From: Anopheles merus | Taxonomy: Eukaryota > Arthropoda > Insecta > Diptera > Culicidae | Assembly: GCF_017562075.2 (NCBI RefSeq) | Contig: NC_054081.1 | Coordinates: forward strand, 6,367,502 to 6,431,501 | Length of the DNA stretch: 64,000 bases | Direction: 5' to 3' | Part shown: positions 35,570-48,481 of the stretch, piece by piece | Layout of the letters: each line of letters begins with the position of its first letter | How positions within the stretch are numbered: the stretch's first letter is position 1 | Notes under the pieces: model-generated | The model's database searches: none | Told to the model about the DNA's origin: nothing | What the model saw: only the letters and a program-made list of their open reading frames with translations | Made by a program: the position numbers and the translations under genes

Positions 35570-38083
35570 TTTTGTTTTGAGTATAGCGTTACCTTTGCAT
35601 GCTCGTACGAGTGCGATTTCCCTGCAATGGAATTGCTCGCATCCAACAACACTTAAACAAGTAAACACAACTAAACCCTGCAGCTATGCAACCCGCCACA
35701 CAATCGTCACCTCTTAAGGCATGCTCAGCCGCTCTACACCGCTCGCTGCAAAGAAAACAAAACCAAATCAACCACCTAGCCAGCGCTTGCCTGGCCCAAT
35801 GGCAATTGCCGTTCAATCCTTTGGCCGCCGTGTTTACTCGCCACACAAAGCAACAAACACCCACCCACCTCACCAGAGCAAATCACAACGGCACCACTCG
35901 CATCCTATTTTCACCCCTCCTTCCCCGCCTCCCCCCAGACAAGGCAACACGCATTCATTAATAGTGCGAAGAGTTTAGAGACCATCGTCACGCGGCTGGC
36001 CAGTCACACGACCCGGGGGAGGGGCGAAGCTAAATCGAACGACAATAAAGATAAAAAGCCAAATCTGACAGGTTGGCCGGGCGGTGCGTACCTCCTCCCC
36101 GCCCGCTCGCCACAATGCGAAACGCAAACAACGAACGGTCACTCACGCCCGGCGGGGAGCCGCTGCGCACTGTATCACTGTCACGGCGGAACGGCCGGCC
36201 GGTCTCATAATGGCCCCGGACCACAGTGGCTGTGAAAAGCGGCCGTGACGATGTTGGGGTGGGAAAATGCTTAGGCAGATAGTTCCGTCCGGATGCGTTG
36301 ATAAATAAGCTATAAATCATTCCGAAAAGTTCCCACGTTTGTCCAACAGATTGCTGCACAGTGGATTAGTGTGTTAGTCCCGCTCCGATCCCTCCCCCTG
36401 CTTTTCCGCACTTCCTCCCCTTATCCCCCACCCACCCTTTGAGTCGCTTTTCGTTTGCCACTTATTAGTAGCTTCGCCGCTTTCATCACCCTCCTTGGCT
36501 GTTCGTTGCCTTTCGCTCCGTCTTACTATCTCTCTCTCTCTCTCTTTCCTCTGGTGCGGGCGTACGTGCACGTCATTTTTGGGTCGACCGCATGACGAGC
36601 GACGGTCTACACTGGATTACGTACGTGTGTGTGTGTGTGTTGGACTCGCGGCGACGCCCCAAGGAACAGAAACCGGATGCGATGAAAGCGCTCCAGCGAT
36701 GGGCCCTCGAGCGAGCGAGAGTACTTGTGGAGTCACTCGTCGCCGGCTCGTGGAACACAACTTCATCAAATACGCCTCCTCCCCTCGCACCCCTGGCAAT
36801 CCGGGGCTACCCAGCTGTCACTGTCACTGTCAGGAGCGAAAAGTTTTCGCCCCCAACACAGGACACAGGAGGCTTTGACCAGATATTGGAGCGTTCCAGG
36901 GAGGAGGGTTCGCACTGCACCATATCGGGTTCTTGAGTGTCCCCAGCCCACTCCCCCCTCCCCCCTCCCTCGAGTGGTTGAAGTTGTCCGGGGTGGAAGT
37001 GGCGTGTTTTTTTTTTGCTTTCCTTCTGTATTGTGGTCGAGTAGTTTATGCATGAATTTCAGGGATTTACTGGCAATGGGGACACACTAACGGAGGGTAG
37101 GGAAAAGTCACACAAAAGAAGCACAAACAATCACGGTGAGCAGGGTGGGGAGGGGGGGGGGGGTGAAGGGAGGATAACTTTAGGCCACAAAACCACGAGC
37201 TGCTCGGTCCGCGTGGGGGCTTTGCCGACTGCACGAGCAGTTAATCTCAAGTGAGCAGCGGAAAAGTTTAATTACATCAAACCAATAATCATCCAAGCTG
37301 TTGAGTGGATTGTGCTGGTCAGCAGCATGTCACCCAGCCACCCACACACACACACATACATTTCCTTTCCCCCCATTCTGGGCGTATTTTCGACGGGGTT
37401 TTTTTTTGCTGGCCACCTCCGTCATCATCATCCATTCGCTTCAAGTGAGGGAAGCTATTTTTATCTCCCCCTCGTACGGTGGGTAGACACTGGCTCGGGT
37501 TGAACCACTTCAACAGGTTCTCGGTGTTTGTGTGTGTGTGTGTGTGTGTGTGTGGTACGAGGACTTCCTGTTTCATCGTTCACCCGTTTCGCTTCTTCCC
37601 GCCAGGCTGCCACACAGCCAACAACTTTTGACAGTTGAAATGCATTGGGATTGGGCACTGGCAGTTGGGCAGTTTGGGCTAGGAAAGAGCTAGTACACTT
37701 CAACGAGTGAGCTCAGTCCGCTTCCGCACACTAAGCGAACGTGTCAGCAGCCGCAGCCGGCACTATAGTGATGGGCTTAGCTAGTTACGACCGAATCAAA
37801 GATCCCGGCTGTGGGATGTTGGCACTGTTTGGGCACTTACAAAAATTAAGCCGTATTAATTTTGTTGCTATAAATTTGCTAGATATTGCTATAAAATAGT
37901 CAATTGCAGTTACAATAAACTAGGATGAATAAGCCTGTTGTGGCGCTTTATAGCAACTACATCGCTTTTGATTTTTTTTTCAAGCGTTGCTATGAAAACG
38001 CTTTGTACATTGAGATGAAATAAAATAAAATATTTTTGAACTCATGGAGCTCTCATATACTAATACATACCGGTCCACATATT
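35570..38083. other. Unassigned non-coding sequence
   Basis: GC-rich, with small microsatellites (TC 36529-36546, GT 36626-36640, CA 37343-37357, GT 37527-37554). A lone TAGTGATGGGC at 37767 resembles the hAT-type termini elsewhere in the window, but I found no matching right end. Confidence 0.4.
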
Positions 38084-38970
38084 ATGAGGAAGAAAAAGAA
38101 AAACATACAACGGAGGAAAAAAGAAAAAGAAAGAGAGAAATAGGAAGAAGAATAAGAAGAAGACGAAAAAGAATGAGAAGAAGAGAAAAAGAAGAAAAAC
38201 TAGGAGAAAAGTCACAAAAGGAAGAAGAAGAAGATGAAGAAAAAAAAGATGAAGAAACAGAAGAATCAGAAGAATAAGAACAAGAATAACCAGAAGAAGA
38301 AGAATCAAAATAATAAGAATAATAAGAATCAGAAGAAGAAGAGAACAAATGATAAGAAGAATAAGAAGATGAAGAAGCAAAAAAACAAGAAGAAACAAAA
38401 GAAGAAGAAGAATAAAAAGACGAAGGAAAAGAAGGAGCAGAAGAAGAAGAAGAAGAAGAAGAAGAAGAAGAAGAAGAAGAAGAAGAAGAAGAAGAAAAAG
38501 ACGACGAAGAAGAATCAGAAGAATAAGAAGAAAAAGAGGAAGGAGGTGAAGAAAAAAAAGACGAAGAAGAATCAGGAGAAGAAGAACAAGAATAAACAGA
38601 AGAATAAGAAAAAGAATCATAAGTAGAAGAACAACAATAAGAAGCAGAAGAAGAAGAAGAAGAAGAGCAAGAATCATAAGAAGAAGACGAATAGGAAAAA
38701 GAAGAACAAGAATAAGAAGAAGAATAAGCATAAGAAGAAGAATAAAAAGAAGAAGAATCAGAATAATCAGAAATACGTATTGTTATCTTAAACAAGAAAA
38801 ATCATAATAAAAAGAAGAAGAAGAAGTAGAAGAAGAATAATAATAAAAAGAAGAAGAAGAATCATACGAAGATAAACAAGAAGAAAAATCAGAAGCAAAA
38901 GAAAGAGATTAAAAAGACGAAAAACAAAGGAATCAGAAGAAAAAGAAGAAAACGTAGAAGAAGAAGAATG
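38084..38970 (+). repeat. (GAA)n purine tract
   Basis: Nearly 0.9 kb in which the plus strand is almost entirely A and G, built on GAA/AAG with interspersed ATA, AAT and ATC triplets. The longest regular part is about 38437-38497. Lysine/glutamate-rich frames on one strand and serine- or leucine-rich frames on the other come from the repeat. Confidence 0.95.
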
Positions 38971-40375
38971 CATTTCAACGGAACGAACAATTTATAGCAG
39001 TTTAATGGCAGTTTTTATCAGCAGAATAAAATGCTCCGTTGAACTTGCAACCGATAGTGGTTCTTATGTACATTACAAAGTAAACTTCAGCCTTTTTTAT
39101 GATAAGCACCTTCCCTCAAAAGCTTCTTCAAGCGAAATAGCAAGTAGCAATTTAACAATAGATAAAATATCATTAGACAATGAACAAAGTAACATTTTTT
39201 TTTATTAATATTAGCCATAATGGGCAGTAACCTAGAAGACAAGGTAGATTGAATCATCTGAATCGAATAGGCTCGATAGAATACGCCTTCAATGACGTTG
39301 CACAGCCACATTATTTTTCCCTTTCCTTTTCGTTCTTTTTCGAAAACTTTGTGTATCAACCATTTCTACAGCATTATGTCCACATAATGTGGCCAGATAC
39401 ACTCTGGTGACATGTTCAAACCATTCTCACTCTCTCACTCTCTTTCGTCCTATTTTCTTACAACCAGGATAAAATCGGACCTAATCTTCTGGACGACCCA
39501 CACCGCACAAGCCCATCCCTACCCCGATCGCAACGGGACTGGCCCTGCCCCGGCCAAATCATCCCAAGCGAACGATTGCGTCCATTTCTCAAGTGCGTGT
39601 TTTGGTTGATTCGAGCAGAGACCTCCACCTCGCCTGCTGCCCTTCCGGTCGCCCGACGTTTGCTGATGATGATGATAATGCTGCCCGAGCAAAACATTCA
39701 TTTTCATTTCATCAACGACCATAGTCTGCGCTTGTGTGCGTGTACGTGTGCTGTGATGTTGGTAGATGCTGTGCCCATGTATGCGCGCCCGTTGCGTTTC
39801 CGGTGGGCACAGCTCAGCCCTCTCATGCCCGATGAAGAGGGTAAACATTTATGTTGTGTGCTGTCCGCGCGCTCCATGGCTGCTGCCTTTCCCCCCCGCC
39901 AAACGGTACTTTGCTGGGAGGGTCTCCCCAAAGCTCTGGCCAGCTTAGTGTGAAGTGGAATCTTTCTTCGTTCCGTTCACGCACACCGAGCGCTTGTCAC
40001 CCCATCTCGGTACCCCTTGGCACCCAGCTCGCACACAGCTTAGCCTCGGTGAGTGTTTTAATGAATCCACCCGTTTGATGGCTTCCGAGAGCGTCTTGGA
40101 AGGGACCTGCACTGCACCCACCCATCACTCCCACTCCCCGGAATGAAGCAAAAATAAATAAAAAATAATAATAAGCCCACGTCCCTGCATGGCTTCGTAC
40201 GGCTGGAGGCTTTAGTTTTGGGCAAGATTTAAACCTCCCCGGGCCCATAATTACTACCCAGCTGTAGCCCCGCGCCCCTCTCGAGGATCGCACCGGGCTC
40301 GCTCCGTTATCTTGCACGCGGCCAAAAGGGGCCAGCCCGGGCGCTAATTTAATGGGCCGCATTACGGCGGCCGCT
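38971..40375. other. Unassigned non-coding sequence
   Basis: AT-rich to about 39.4 kb, then GC-rich. No gene or repeat family recognised. Confidence 0.4.
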
Positions 40376-40393
40376 GTACATACATTTAGGCGC
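40376..40393 (+). promoter_or_regulatory. Dispersed 18-mer, forward copy
   Basis: GTACATACATTTAGGCGC, two mismatches. Confidence 0.6.
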
Positions 40394-41128
40394 TTGCAGA
40401 CAAAAATCGGTTGATCGTCGGACCGGTCGGGGCGAAAACCAACGATCGCTGCTCGTTGGAAAAACGGGGCTATGATACAAACGAGTGCGGCCAGACCGGC
40501 CGGAACGGCCAGAGCATTAATGTTTCAATTTTCATTCATCTTCACCGGTGCCAGTCACCTCGGCACAAAGCGACACAATGCGGCCGGCGATTAAAACGAT
40601 GCCACTCACGGTACGGTCACGGGCGGGCAAGCTAATTCAATTACTGCCGCTTATTGGCGCGGCACGCCCGCACACCCATACATCTTCTGCCCTTGCTAGG
40701 TGGAGGAAGGGAGGAATAGTACACAGTCGTCCACGCGTCACACTAAAGAACGCTGCAAAACCGGCTACAAAATTGCAATAATTCAGAAGACAGTCCGAGC
40801 GCCACAACGGCACGATGATTTGATTTTTCCTCCGGCAGGACCAAGGGTGTGTGTGTGTGTGCGGGATGGGGTTTGTTGAGAAAGCACTAATATGGCAGGT
40901 CGGTGAAATGTGGACTCTAATATGTATGCACGCGAATGCATTATGAAACAACCGGTGCCGCTGCAGACGTGGGGTTTGCGTGGCGCTTTTGCTGGCAGCG
41001 GACCGGGCGGGCGAAGGAGCGGGAAAGAGGGACACAAGACACAACAATACCGTACCGTACCGCACGATCGACTGTATCCGCCTCCCACCCGCCTGTAGCG
41101 CTTGCTAGCTCGTGTCATTTGTGCGTCA
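40394..41128. other. Unassigned non-coding sequence
   Basis: GC-rich; a GT run near 40847-40861. Nothing else recognised. Confidence 0.4.
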
Positions 41129-41146
41129 TTGCATAATGTTAGGCGC
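41129..41146 (+). promoter_or_regulatory. Dispersed 18-mer, forward copy
   Basis: TTGCATAATGTTAGGCGC, two mismatches. Confidence 0.6.
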
Positions 41147-41532
41147 AGTGGCGCGCGCGCGCGCTTCACAGCGATCTCGCTACAGTGTTGCTTCCCACCA
41201 TACGCGGGACCACAAGCCCTCCCATCCCGCCCGCACGGAAATGGTGAAAATGATGCTCGTTGGCGTGCGTGTGTTGTGAGGAAAGTAAGTTAGGCAGAAC
41301 CAATCAAAACAGTCCTTGGTGCCGTGCTCTGATTTTAAGCCCGTCTCAAAGCGCGGCCAGAGGCGGTGGGGGGGAAAAAGGAGCAAACACTGAAGTGGCG
41401 AGGGAGGTGGAAGCGTTTCAAATTCAATTTCATGCTCTATTATTTATGTTGCAATTTTATCTCCATTCAGCCTGGAAAGTGGTTTGTGTTTAGATGAAGT
41501 ATTGAACCGAACGCGGCGCAAGGGCGCCCGTT

Positions 41533-42481
<949 letters not shown>

Positions 42482-42500
42482 GCGCCTGGCAGGTATGCAA
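42482..42500 (-). promoter_or_regulatory. Dispersed motif, 19-bp variant, reverse copy
   Basis: Minus-strand reading TTGCATACCTGCCAGGCGC: both halves kept with one extra base in the spacer. Confidence 0.5.
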
Positions 42501-43052
42501 TGCGCATTACAGTACCCATTTGTTGCAATTGTTTGATGTTGCCTCTGATCTGCACATATCAGCTCGTTTTGTTGGGAGTTTTTTTTTTGTTGCTTTACCT
42601 TGCATCCGTTTAAAAGCTGTCACACAAACACAAATACATCTTGCAAACTACACCCACCCATACATACAGATACTGTAATTACATTTCCTGAAAGCTGCAC
42701 GGAGCGGAGCAGGGTAAACGATGGGCCCAATTCCCCGGAGCTTGCTCGCATCGATGGAAATTGTGTTCGCCGATGAAGTTCTGCATTGGATGCAATTTAA
42801 TCAACCTGAACACCGCCTCCCGCTTCCCTATCGAACGAGACGCACACACACGCTCACATTGTCAGGAGTGACATTTGCCGTTTTGTGCCAACGGCAAGCC
42901 TTCCCCCTTTGGGATAAGCTTCAGCTCCTTGCTCGCTTAACGGCCCGGGAGGGGGGCCCGTGGTAAGTCAATTATTTAAAACTCATCACAATATGTTTGT
43001 ATTACCCTGGCCTGCCCTTTCTCCCTACACTCTCTCTCCCAAGCGCTCTCGG
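42501..43052. other. Unassigned non-coding sequence
   Basis: Nothing recognised. Confidence 0.4.
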
Positions 43053-43071
43053 TTGCATACGGTTCGGGCGC
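43053..43071 (+). promoter_or_regulatory. Dispersed motif, 19-bp GTTCGGGCGC variant
   Basis: TTGCATACGGTTCGGGCGC, one base different from the copy at 59343, so a distinct sub-type with a longer spacer and CGGGCGC right half. Confidence 0.55.
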
Positions 43072-43106
43072 TTAAAATTGTAAACACATGTAGCGACACA
43101 AAGCGC

Positions 43107-43131
43107 ACACACACACACACACACACACACC
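43107..43131. repeat. (CA)n microsatellite
   Basis: About 24 bp of CA. Confidence 0.9.
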
Positions 43132-43540
43132 CGCAGGCCCAGTGGCAGTCAATTTCGACCCAACGCAACAGTGGCTGCCGAATAGTGCGTCTTCCCGGTA
43201 CTAGACGCGCTTGCAACCGCACAATGCACGGTGTTTGCTGTCGCCATCCTGGTCACGGCACCAAGCTGCGCTCTTAAGGGAGTTTTGTGGGTTTTTTTTT
43301 GGTTTCTATAGTTGAAATTTCTTTCCCATTTCCCACAGCGCTTACCCTTAGGCAGCTGGCGGTACGGATAAAGACACGGAATAGAAGAAAAAATGCTTCC
43401 TCAGTGCAGACTAGACCGGGTGTTTACCTTTTGGCTCAGCTTGTCGTGCGTCGTACTGGTACTGGAAACCCGTGCGAGGAGCATTGCCGCGAAACAAAGC
43501 GGGCGTAGCACGCTAACGAAACATTCTTCCTGATGCCGGC

Positions 43541-43542
<2 letters not shown>

Positions 43543-43600
<58 letters not shown>
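43543..43600. repeat. (TC)n microsatellite
   Basis: About 58 bp of TC with one G interruption. Confidence 0.95.
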
Positions 43601-44716
43601 GCTGTGCTCTTTCATTTCCGGCAGAGTCTGAAGTGTAGAGTAAGGCTTCAGAAGTTTACTCGGGCACACTCGACCACTCGACTCGTTCGCGGCCCGTAGC
43701 GTCCTCAAGCAGGGAAGCTCAAGCCTCCCGGGACCGGAAGTGAGTCTCCGTGTGGCCGCTGCGCCGGAGTTCTTTCAACCGTTCGCTCCCGTACTGCCAA
43801 CAACGGTGTCAGCAATTCCTTTAAAGCGTCTCGTGCAGCGAGCGAAACAACTTACGAGCGGCAAAGCAACGATGCGAACGTACACACTACCATCCTTCCG
43901 TCCAACTGGTGGGTTGATTTTGTTTGGTTTCTTTCTATTTTTTTTTTTTGCTGTAGCGAGCTTGCAATTTACAGGCAAGTACCGCGAATTGCCGATCCAT
44001 CCACCCGCGCTGTGCCCCCGGTGTCCGTCCCGCCAGCACGAGCGCGCGATTCATTACGCACCACGTCCTTCAAACGCTGTTTTCATTACTTCCGTTCCCT
44101 GGGCGGACGGAAATTTACTTTCTATTTAATGAAAAGAAAATAGTCGCCTCGTTACACCCCCCCCTTCCTCCTCTTTCTTTTTCCTTGTGTCGGCAGTCGG
44201 CTAGCTATCGTGTCCTCTTGGAGCGGAGGGTGTTTTTTTTGGTGGCGAAGCAGGAGTTCAATCGATTGTGCACGGTGATTACCGACCGGATGGAGCGCTG
44301 GGGTGGTTAGGATGCCGTTGATCATCGACTCCCCCCCCCCCCCACAGGCAACATCAATCAACGGAACAGACGCGATAGATTGACAATTTATTCCATTAAG
44401 CTGAGCGGACGGTGGCGCACCCAGCAGCAGCCGTGGCCACAGCGACTCGGGGAATAAAAACTGTTGAACAACAATAAAAAATCCCCCTTTCCAATCGCTC
44501 AGTCCCTCAGCAGAGCTACAGCGCGGAGATGTTGCATGTTTTGAGCATCAACCAAGCAGCATTCCACTGCAGCTGGACGGAGGTGATGGGGAGGTTTAGA
44601 TGGTTAAAGGTAATTTGATTGCAAACTATTGTCGTTGGTGTGTGGTTTAAAGAAAAAAAAACACGCCAAACAAGCGTTAAAGCTACTCATTAAAAGGTTG
44701 ATTTTTGTAATGCAGA
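43601..44716. other. Unassigned non-coding sequence
   Basis: GC-rich, with short C runs near 44157-44164 and 44332-44343. No gene recognised. Confidence 0.4.
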
Positions 44717-44734
44717 TAGCATACCTTAAGGCGG
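44717..44734 (+). promoter_or_regulatory. Dispersed 18-mer, forward copy
   Basis: TAGCATACCTTAAGGCGG, three mismatches. Confidence 0.55.
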
Positions 44735-45651
44735 TTTTTTTTCTGACTTTGCTTTGCTTCAAGAGCACGCGCAAGGTTTCCATCGTCTCATCAGCTGTAC
44801 AAATATTGCCGCTACCACTAAGCTACGGGCTGGGCTGGTGCACACTCCCTGGCGCGGCTGGCACGGATCAAAATGTCATTACGAAAATAAAGCCGCTGCG
44901 TTCCGGTGGCTGCCGTTCGGGTTGTGGTGGGCTGACGCTCCGGCTCCAGCTGACGAACGGCTACACACACTGATTATCCACGCAATCGCATCGCACGCCG
45001 CTGCCAGCACGCCAGACACCCGGGTGACATTGCAGCACTGTCGGTCTCGATCCGCCTCCCGGGAAACGGTTCACTAAACGGTGCCCGATTACTTGACTCT
45101 CCCCTTCCCCCCGACACGAGTTCGCAATTTCCGCACCGGCAAGATTTGCAGGCCCCAGCCAAAAGGGTTGCAGGTTTTTGGCAGCTACGCTGCGGTATGA
45201 CTTTCCGACGCTCGTACGTGCGTGGCGGGATGAGACATGCCGGATCGATGAGCTTCGACGAGCGTGTTATGACGGGCAAGCACACACACAAATCCATTCC
45301 CCATCCTGTCTCCACGAACCTGCGACAAGGCGTACCGGCGAGACGTTAAGCTTCCCAGCCCGTGCTAGTATGTCACATGGGACACCACGATGCCACGATT
45401 TCGCACGGCATCGCCCCAAGCAGTGCTGTGTAATGGTTGTTCCACCGGGTGGATGTAATGAAAGCCAAACAACCAACGGGAGAACCGGAGCGACCGGGGC
45501 GCGATCGAAAATGTGAATGGTGTTTTGCTAGTTTCAATTTCTCAGACACTTTTGCCACGCTGCAAGTGATGCGATTGATGCGGCGGCTTCATTCTTTCCC
45601 TGTAGCGATGGACTGGGGAAGATTTGGTCTCAGGGACCGAGTGGAACAAAA
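44735..45651. other. Unassigned non-coding sequence
   Basis: GC-rich; open frames near 45.2-45.5 kb overlap on both strands with no recognisable domain. Confidence 0.4.
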
Positions 45652-45669
45652 ACGCCTTGAAATATGCAA
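45652..45669 (-). promoter_or_regulatory. Dispersed 18-mer, diverged reverse copy
   Basis: Minus-strand reading TTGCATATTTCAAGGCGT, four mismatches; lies just outside the foldback-like element. Confidence 0.4.
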
Positions 45670-45704
45670 ATTAATTGATGATGGTTTTCATACAGGCCAG
45701 TAGC

Positions 45705-48235
45705 CAGTGCAGCAAAATGTCACTGTCATTGTCATCAAAAAATCTGACTGAAAACAAAATGCATGCCAGCGTCACGTACTTCATTGTGATTATCAGAGGT
45801 GATACTCAAAGCGATTGGTGTGATCAATGCATGCTTCGTGACATTTTTGCGACCAACGTGTGGTCACCATATCATGGCTTTTTTACTGTGATCAGTTGTG
45901 TCACTGATATTTACTAAATGTTAATGATATAGTCACGACAAATTCTGGCTGACGCAAAAAAAAATGTCAGTGGTGACACTCAGACAGTTGTTGCAACCAT
46001 CACATGCTTTGTGACATTTTGTGCAACCAACTCTTGGTCAGTCACTTGCTCATGACATTTTCTTTCGGTGATTATCACTATGGTCATGAGAGGTATGCGA
46101 TGCTTATGAGTGGTTTCAAGAAATGAAATGATCACGTTTTCTCGCTCTGTTTGACCCGACAGACCATTTCAGTAGATAGAGCGAGTAAGCATGCTCATGT
46201 TGTTGCTTGGAATAACACGCCAATTATTATTATGTATTTAATAATTTGTTGGTCTCTAGGGTTTAACAAATGTGTTCTTATAATCTAGGGAAACATATGG
46301 GATAAGGAGTCACGAAGACGGGAGCGAAATTGGGAAACTGGGACGTTGAAGTCGAATAGGAGATACGAACCGTTGAATGCAGAAAGAGCGCGCAAGAAAG
46401 GGTCATTCTGGCCATGGCGAGTTTGGCGGGAAGGAATAAGGAGTGGGGGTCGGTCACGATGACGACGTGAGGGGGCATAGATAGGAATCGAGGATAGGAG
46501 GGCGGGAACATCCAAGTCATTGGAAAGGAGGCAGGCAATGAAATATGACTGGATGTGATAGATGCGCGTCCTCAATGTCTCTAGCCCGAGCAAACGGCAT
46601 CGGATAGGATACGAAGGAATTCGAACCGATCGTCCAAGAAAACGACGGATAGCGACGCGAGTGAATTTCCGCTCAATTCGTTCGATCCTATCGATCAGTG
46701 TTAGGCCGGCAGGTCACCAAACTACCGACGCATTCTCAAGTACCGGGCGGACCCAACAGCAGTACAGGGACTTTAAACACATAGGATCAGTGATTTCAGA
46801 GCACATACGAATAATGAGACCGAGCATTTTATTGGCCTTTCTAAGGGTGATTTCAATGTGTTCTTGGAACGAGAGTTTCTCGTCGATCCACACTCCAAGG
46901 TCCTTTGTGACAGTAACTCTGTTAAGTACAGTGCCACAAAGAACGTAATCGTGCTCGATCTTATTGGACGAGCGGCCATATGAAATCACACAACATTTAT
47001 CCGGAGACAGGACAAGACCGTTAGAGTTACACTAAACATTAAAACAATCGATGTAATCCTGTAGACGCGCACAATCAGTGAACGAGGACACTGGTAGCAA
47101 AATGTTGATGTCATCAGCGTAAAGCAAACAACCATCAGGAGGAAGAACATTAGCACAATCGTTGATAAACAGTAGGAAAAGTTGGGGACTAAGTACGCCG
47201 CCTTGGGGTACCCCAAGAAGAGGCAATAAAAGGCTCGGAAAAACTATTTCCGACTCTGACCTTATAAGATCTTCCGTAAGGGTAAGATTTGAGCCAGGAT
47301 AGAAGGGGATCACCAATTCCGAGTTTCTCTAGCTTTGAAAGTAAACAGGCTAGCGATATGGAGTCAAAAGCTGCTTTAAAGTCGGTATATATATAGTATC
47401 CACTTAAGAGCCACGCTCCATGTTGTTAAAGATAGAGGATACAAGGCACATTAGGTTAGTAGAGGTTGAACGTTTTGGCATGAATCCGTGCTGATGTTCT
47501 GAAATGGCAAAGTAGAGCAGCGAAAAATGTAGAACATTTCTTCAATAATGCTGATGGTATCCCATCAGGACCGGGGGAAAAAGATAGTTTGAGTTTGGAT
47601 AGGGCAACCAACACAGAGTCGACATGAATTGAGACATCATTACACGAAATCACATTCGACGGTGTACGAACAAGACAATCAGAAACATTAACTGGACTGC
47701 TGCTGGGGTCGACAAAAACACTAGAAAAATGTTTGGCAAAAAGTTTACTCGAGTCTTCGGGAGAAGAAGCGGGCTCATTATTAAGGGATAGGTTGGAAGG
47801 AATGCCATTCTGTTTCTGACGCGATTTACAGAAACGGCAGAAAATATATATAGTTTATTCCAAGAATGTCGTAATTATTACCGAAAGAAAATGTCGTGAC
47901 CAAGTGAGTGGTCAGGAGTTGGGCGCTAAATAAAATGTCACCAAGCCAACTGTTTGAGTCTCACCTCTGATCATCTCAGTTGTGCAGGTGATCTGATTTT
48001 AGCTTCGCCTCAGTCATAACGCATGAGTGATGGTGACTGAAACAGTGACATTTGGCAGCACTGATCACAGCTGGAAAAAGTCATGATTATGCTTGCTCAG
48101 GGATTAAGCTCAGGTTGTCAGTCAGAGTATTTCGTTTGACTGAAGCACTCGTATGTCGTGTTTGGCATGTCATGACATACTTTCATTGAGTATCAGCAGT
48201 GAACATCAAGCTACCAAGGATAAACAACTTGAATT
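45705..48235. mobile_element. Second foldback-like hAT-type element, split by a retrotransposon
   Basis: Starts CAGTGCAGCAAAATGTCA and follows the reverse complement of the right end of the element at 22190-23091 for over 150 bp. Shared words include ATCTGACTGAAA, GCGTCACGTACT and ATCAGAGGTGATACTCA. Homology continues to about 46215, is interrupted by a CR1-like insertion, and resumes at about 47865. It then runs through CACCAAGCCAACTGTTTGAG and TGGTGACTGAAACAGTGACA to about 48235, where similarity fades near CAGTGAACATCAAGCTACC. The outer right terminus is not preserved, and I find no matching 8-base flanks, so this copy is older or rearranged relative to the 22-kb copy. Orientation is inverted with respect to that copy. 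Confidence 0.75.
46220..47865 (-). mobile_element. 5'-truncated CR1-like non-LTR retrotransposon with YADD
   Basis: The minus strand encodes, right to left, a pre-polymerase linker (about 47830-47660, SSKLFAKHFSSVFVDPSSSP) and the polymerase start (47653-47456, KLKLSFSPGPDGIPSALLKK). The catalytic core follows at 47316-47032 (GVPQGGVLSPQLFLLFINDC, then LYADDINIL). The thumb region is at 46989-46714 (TVTKDLGVWIDEKLSFQEHI) and the C-terminal tail at 46593-46285, ending FDFNVPVSQFRSRLRD. The endonuclease half is absent, so the copy is truncated at its 5' end, and frame breaks separate the pieces. The catalytic aspartates of YADD remain. The 3' side shows an AAT-rich stretch near 46220-46245. It sits inside the foldback-like element, so it inserted later than that element. 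Confidence 0.85.
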
Positions 48236-48277
48236 ATTTGTTAGAAAACTATCTGAACATTAGTATTGGATTCATCT

Positions 48278-48295
48278 ACTCCTAAATGTATGCAG
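48278..48295 (-). promoter_or_regulatory. Dispersed 18-mer, reverse copy
   Basis: Minus-strand reading CTGCATACATTTAGGAGT, three mismatches. Inverted pair with 48349. Confidence 0.55.
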
Positions 48296-48348
48296 CACAC
48301 AACACATTGATTGATGAACTTTACAGTGAAATAACTGTTGAATTTTAT

Positions 48349-48366
48349 TTGCATACTTTTAGGCGT
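48349..48366 (+). promoter_or_regulatory. Dispersed 18-mer, forward copy
   Basis: TTGCATACTTTTAGGCGT, one mismatch. Confidence 0.7.
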
Positions 48367-48463
48367 ATTTGTACTGAAAATATGAAATCAAACCTATTCG
48401 CTTGTTCGGGTGACAGTTGGGCTTGGTCCAGCGAATAAGTTTACTCTTCTGTTGTATAAAAAT

Positions 48464-48481
48464 AGATATACCTTTAGGCGC
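48464..48481 (+). promoter_or_regulatory. Dispersed 18-mer, forward copy
   Basis: AGATATACCTTTAGGCGC: the right 14 bases are perfect, the first four differ. Confidence 0.55.

Noticed and set aside
38060..38795. Leucine-rich and serine-rich frames on the minus strand
   Set aside because: They are products of the GAA repeat, not a membrane or serine-rich protein.
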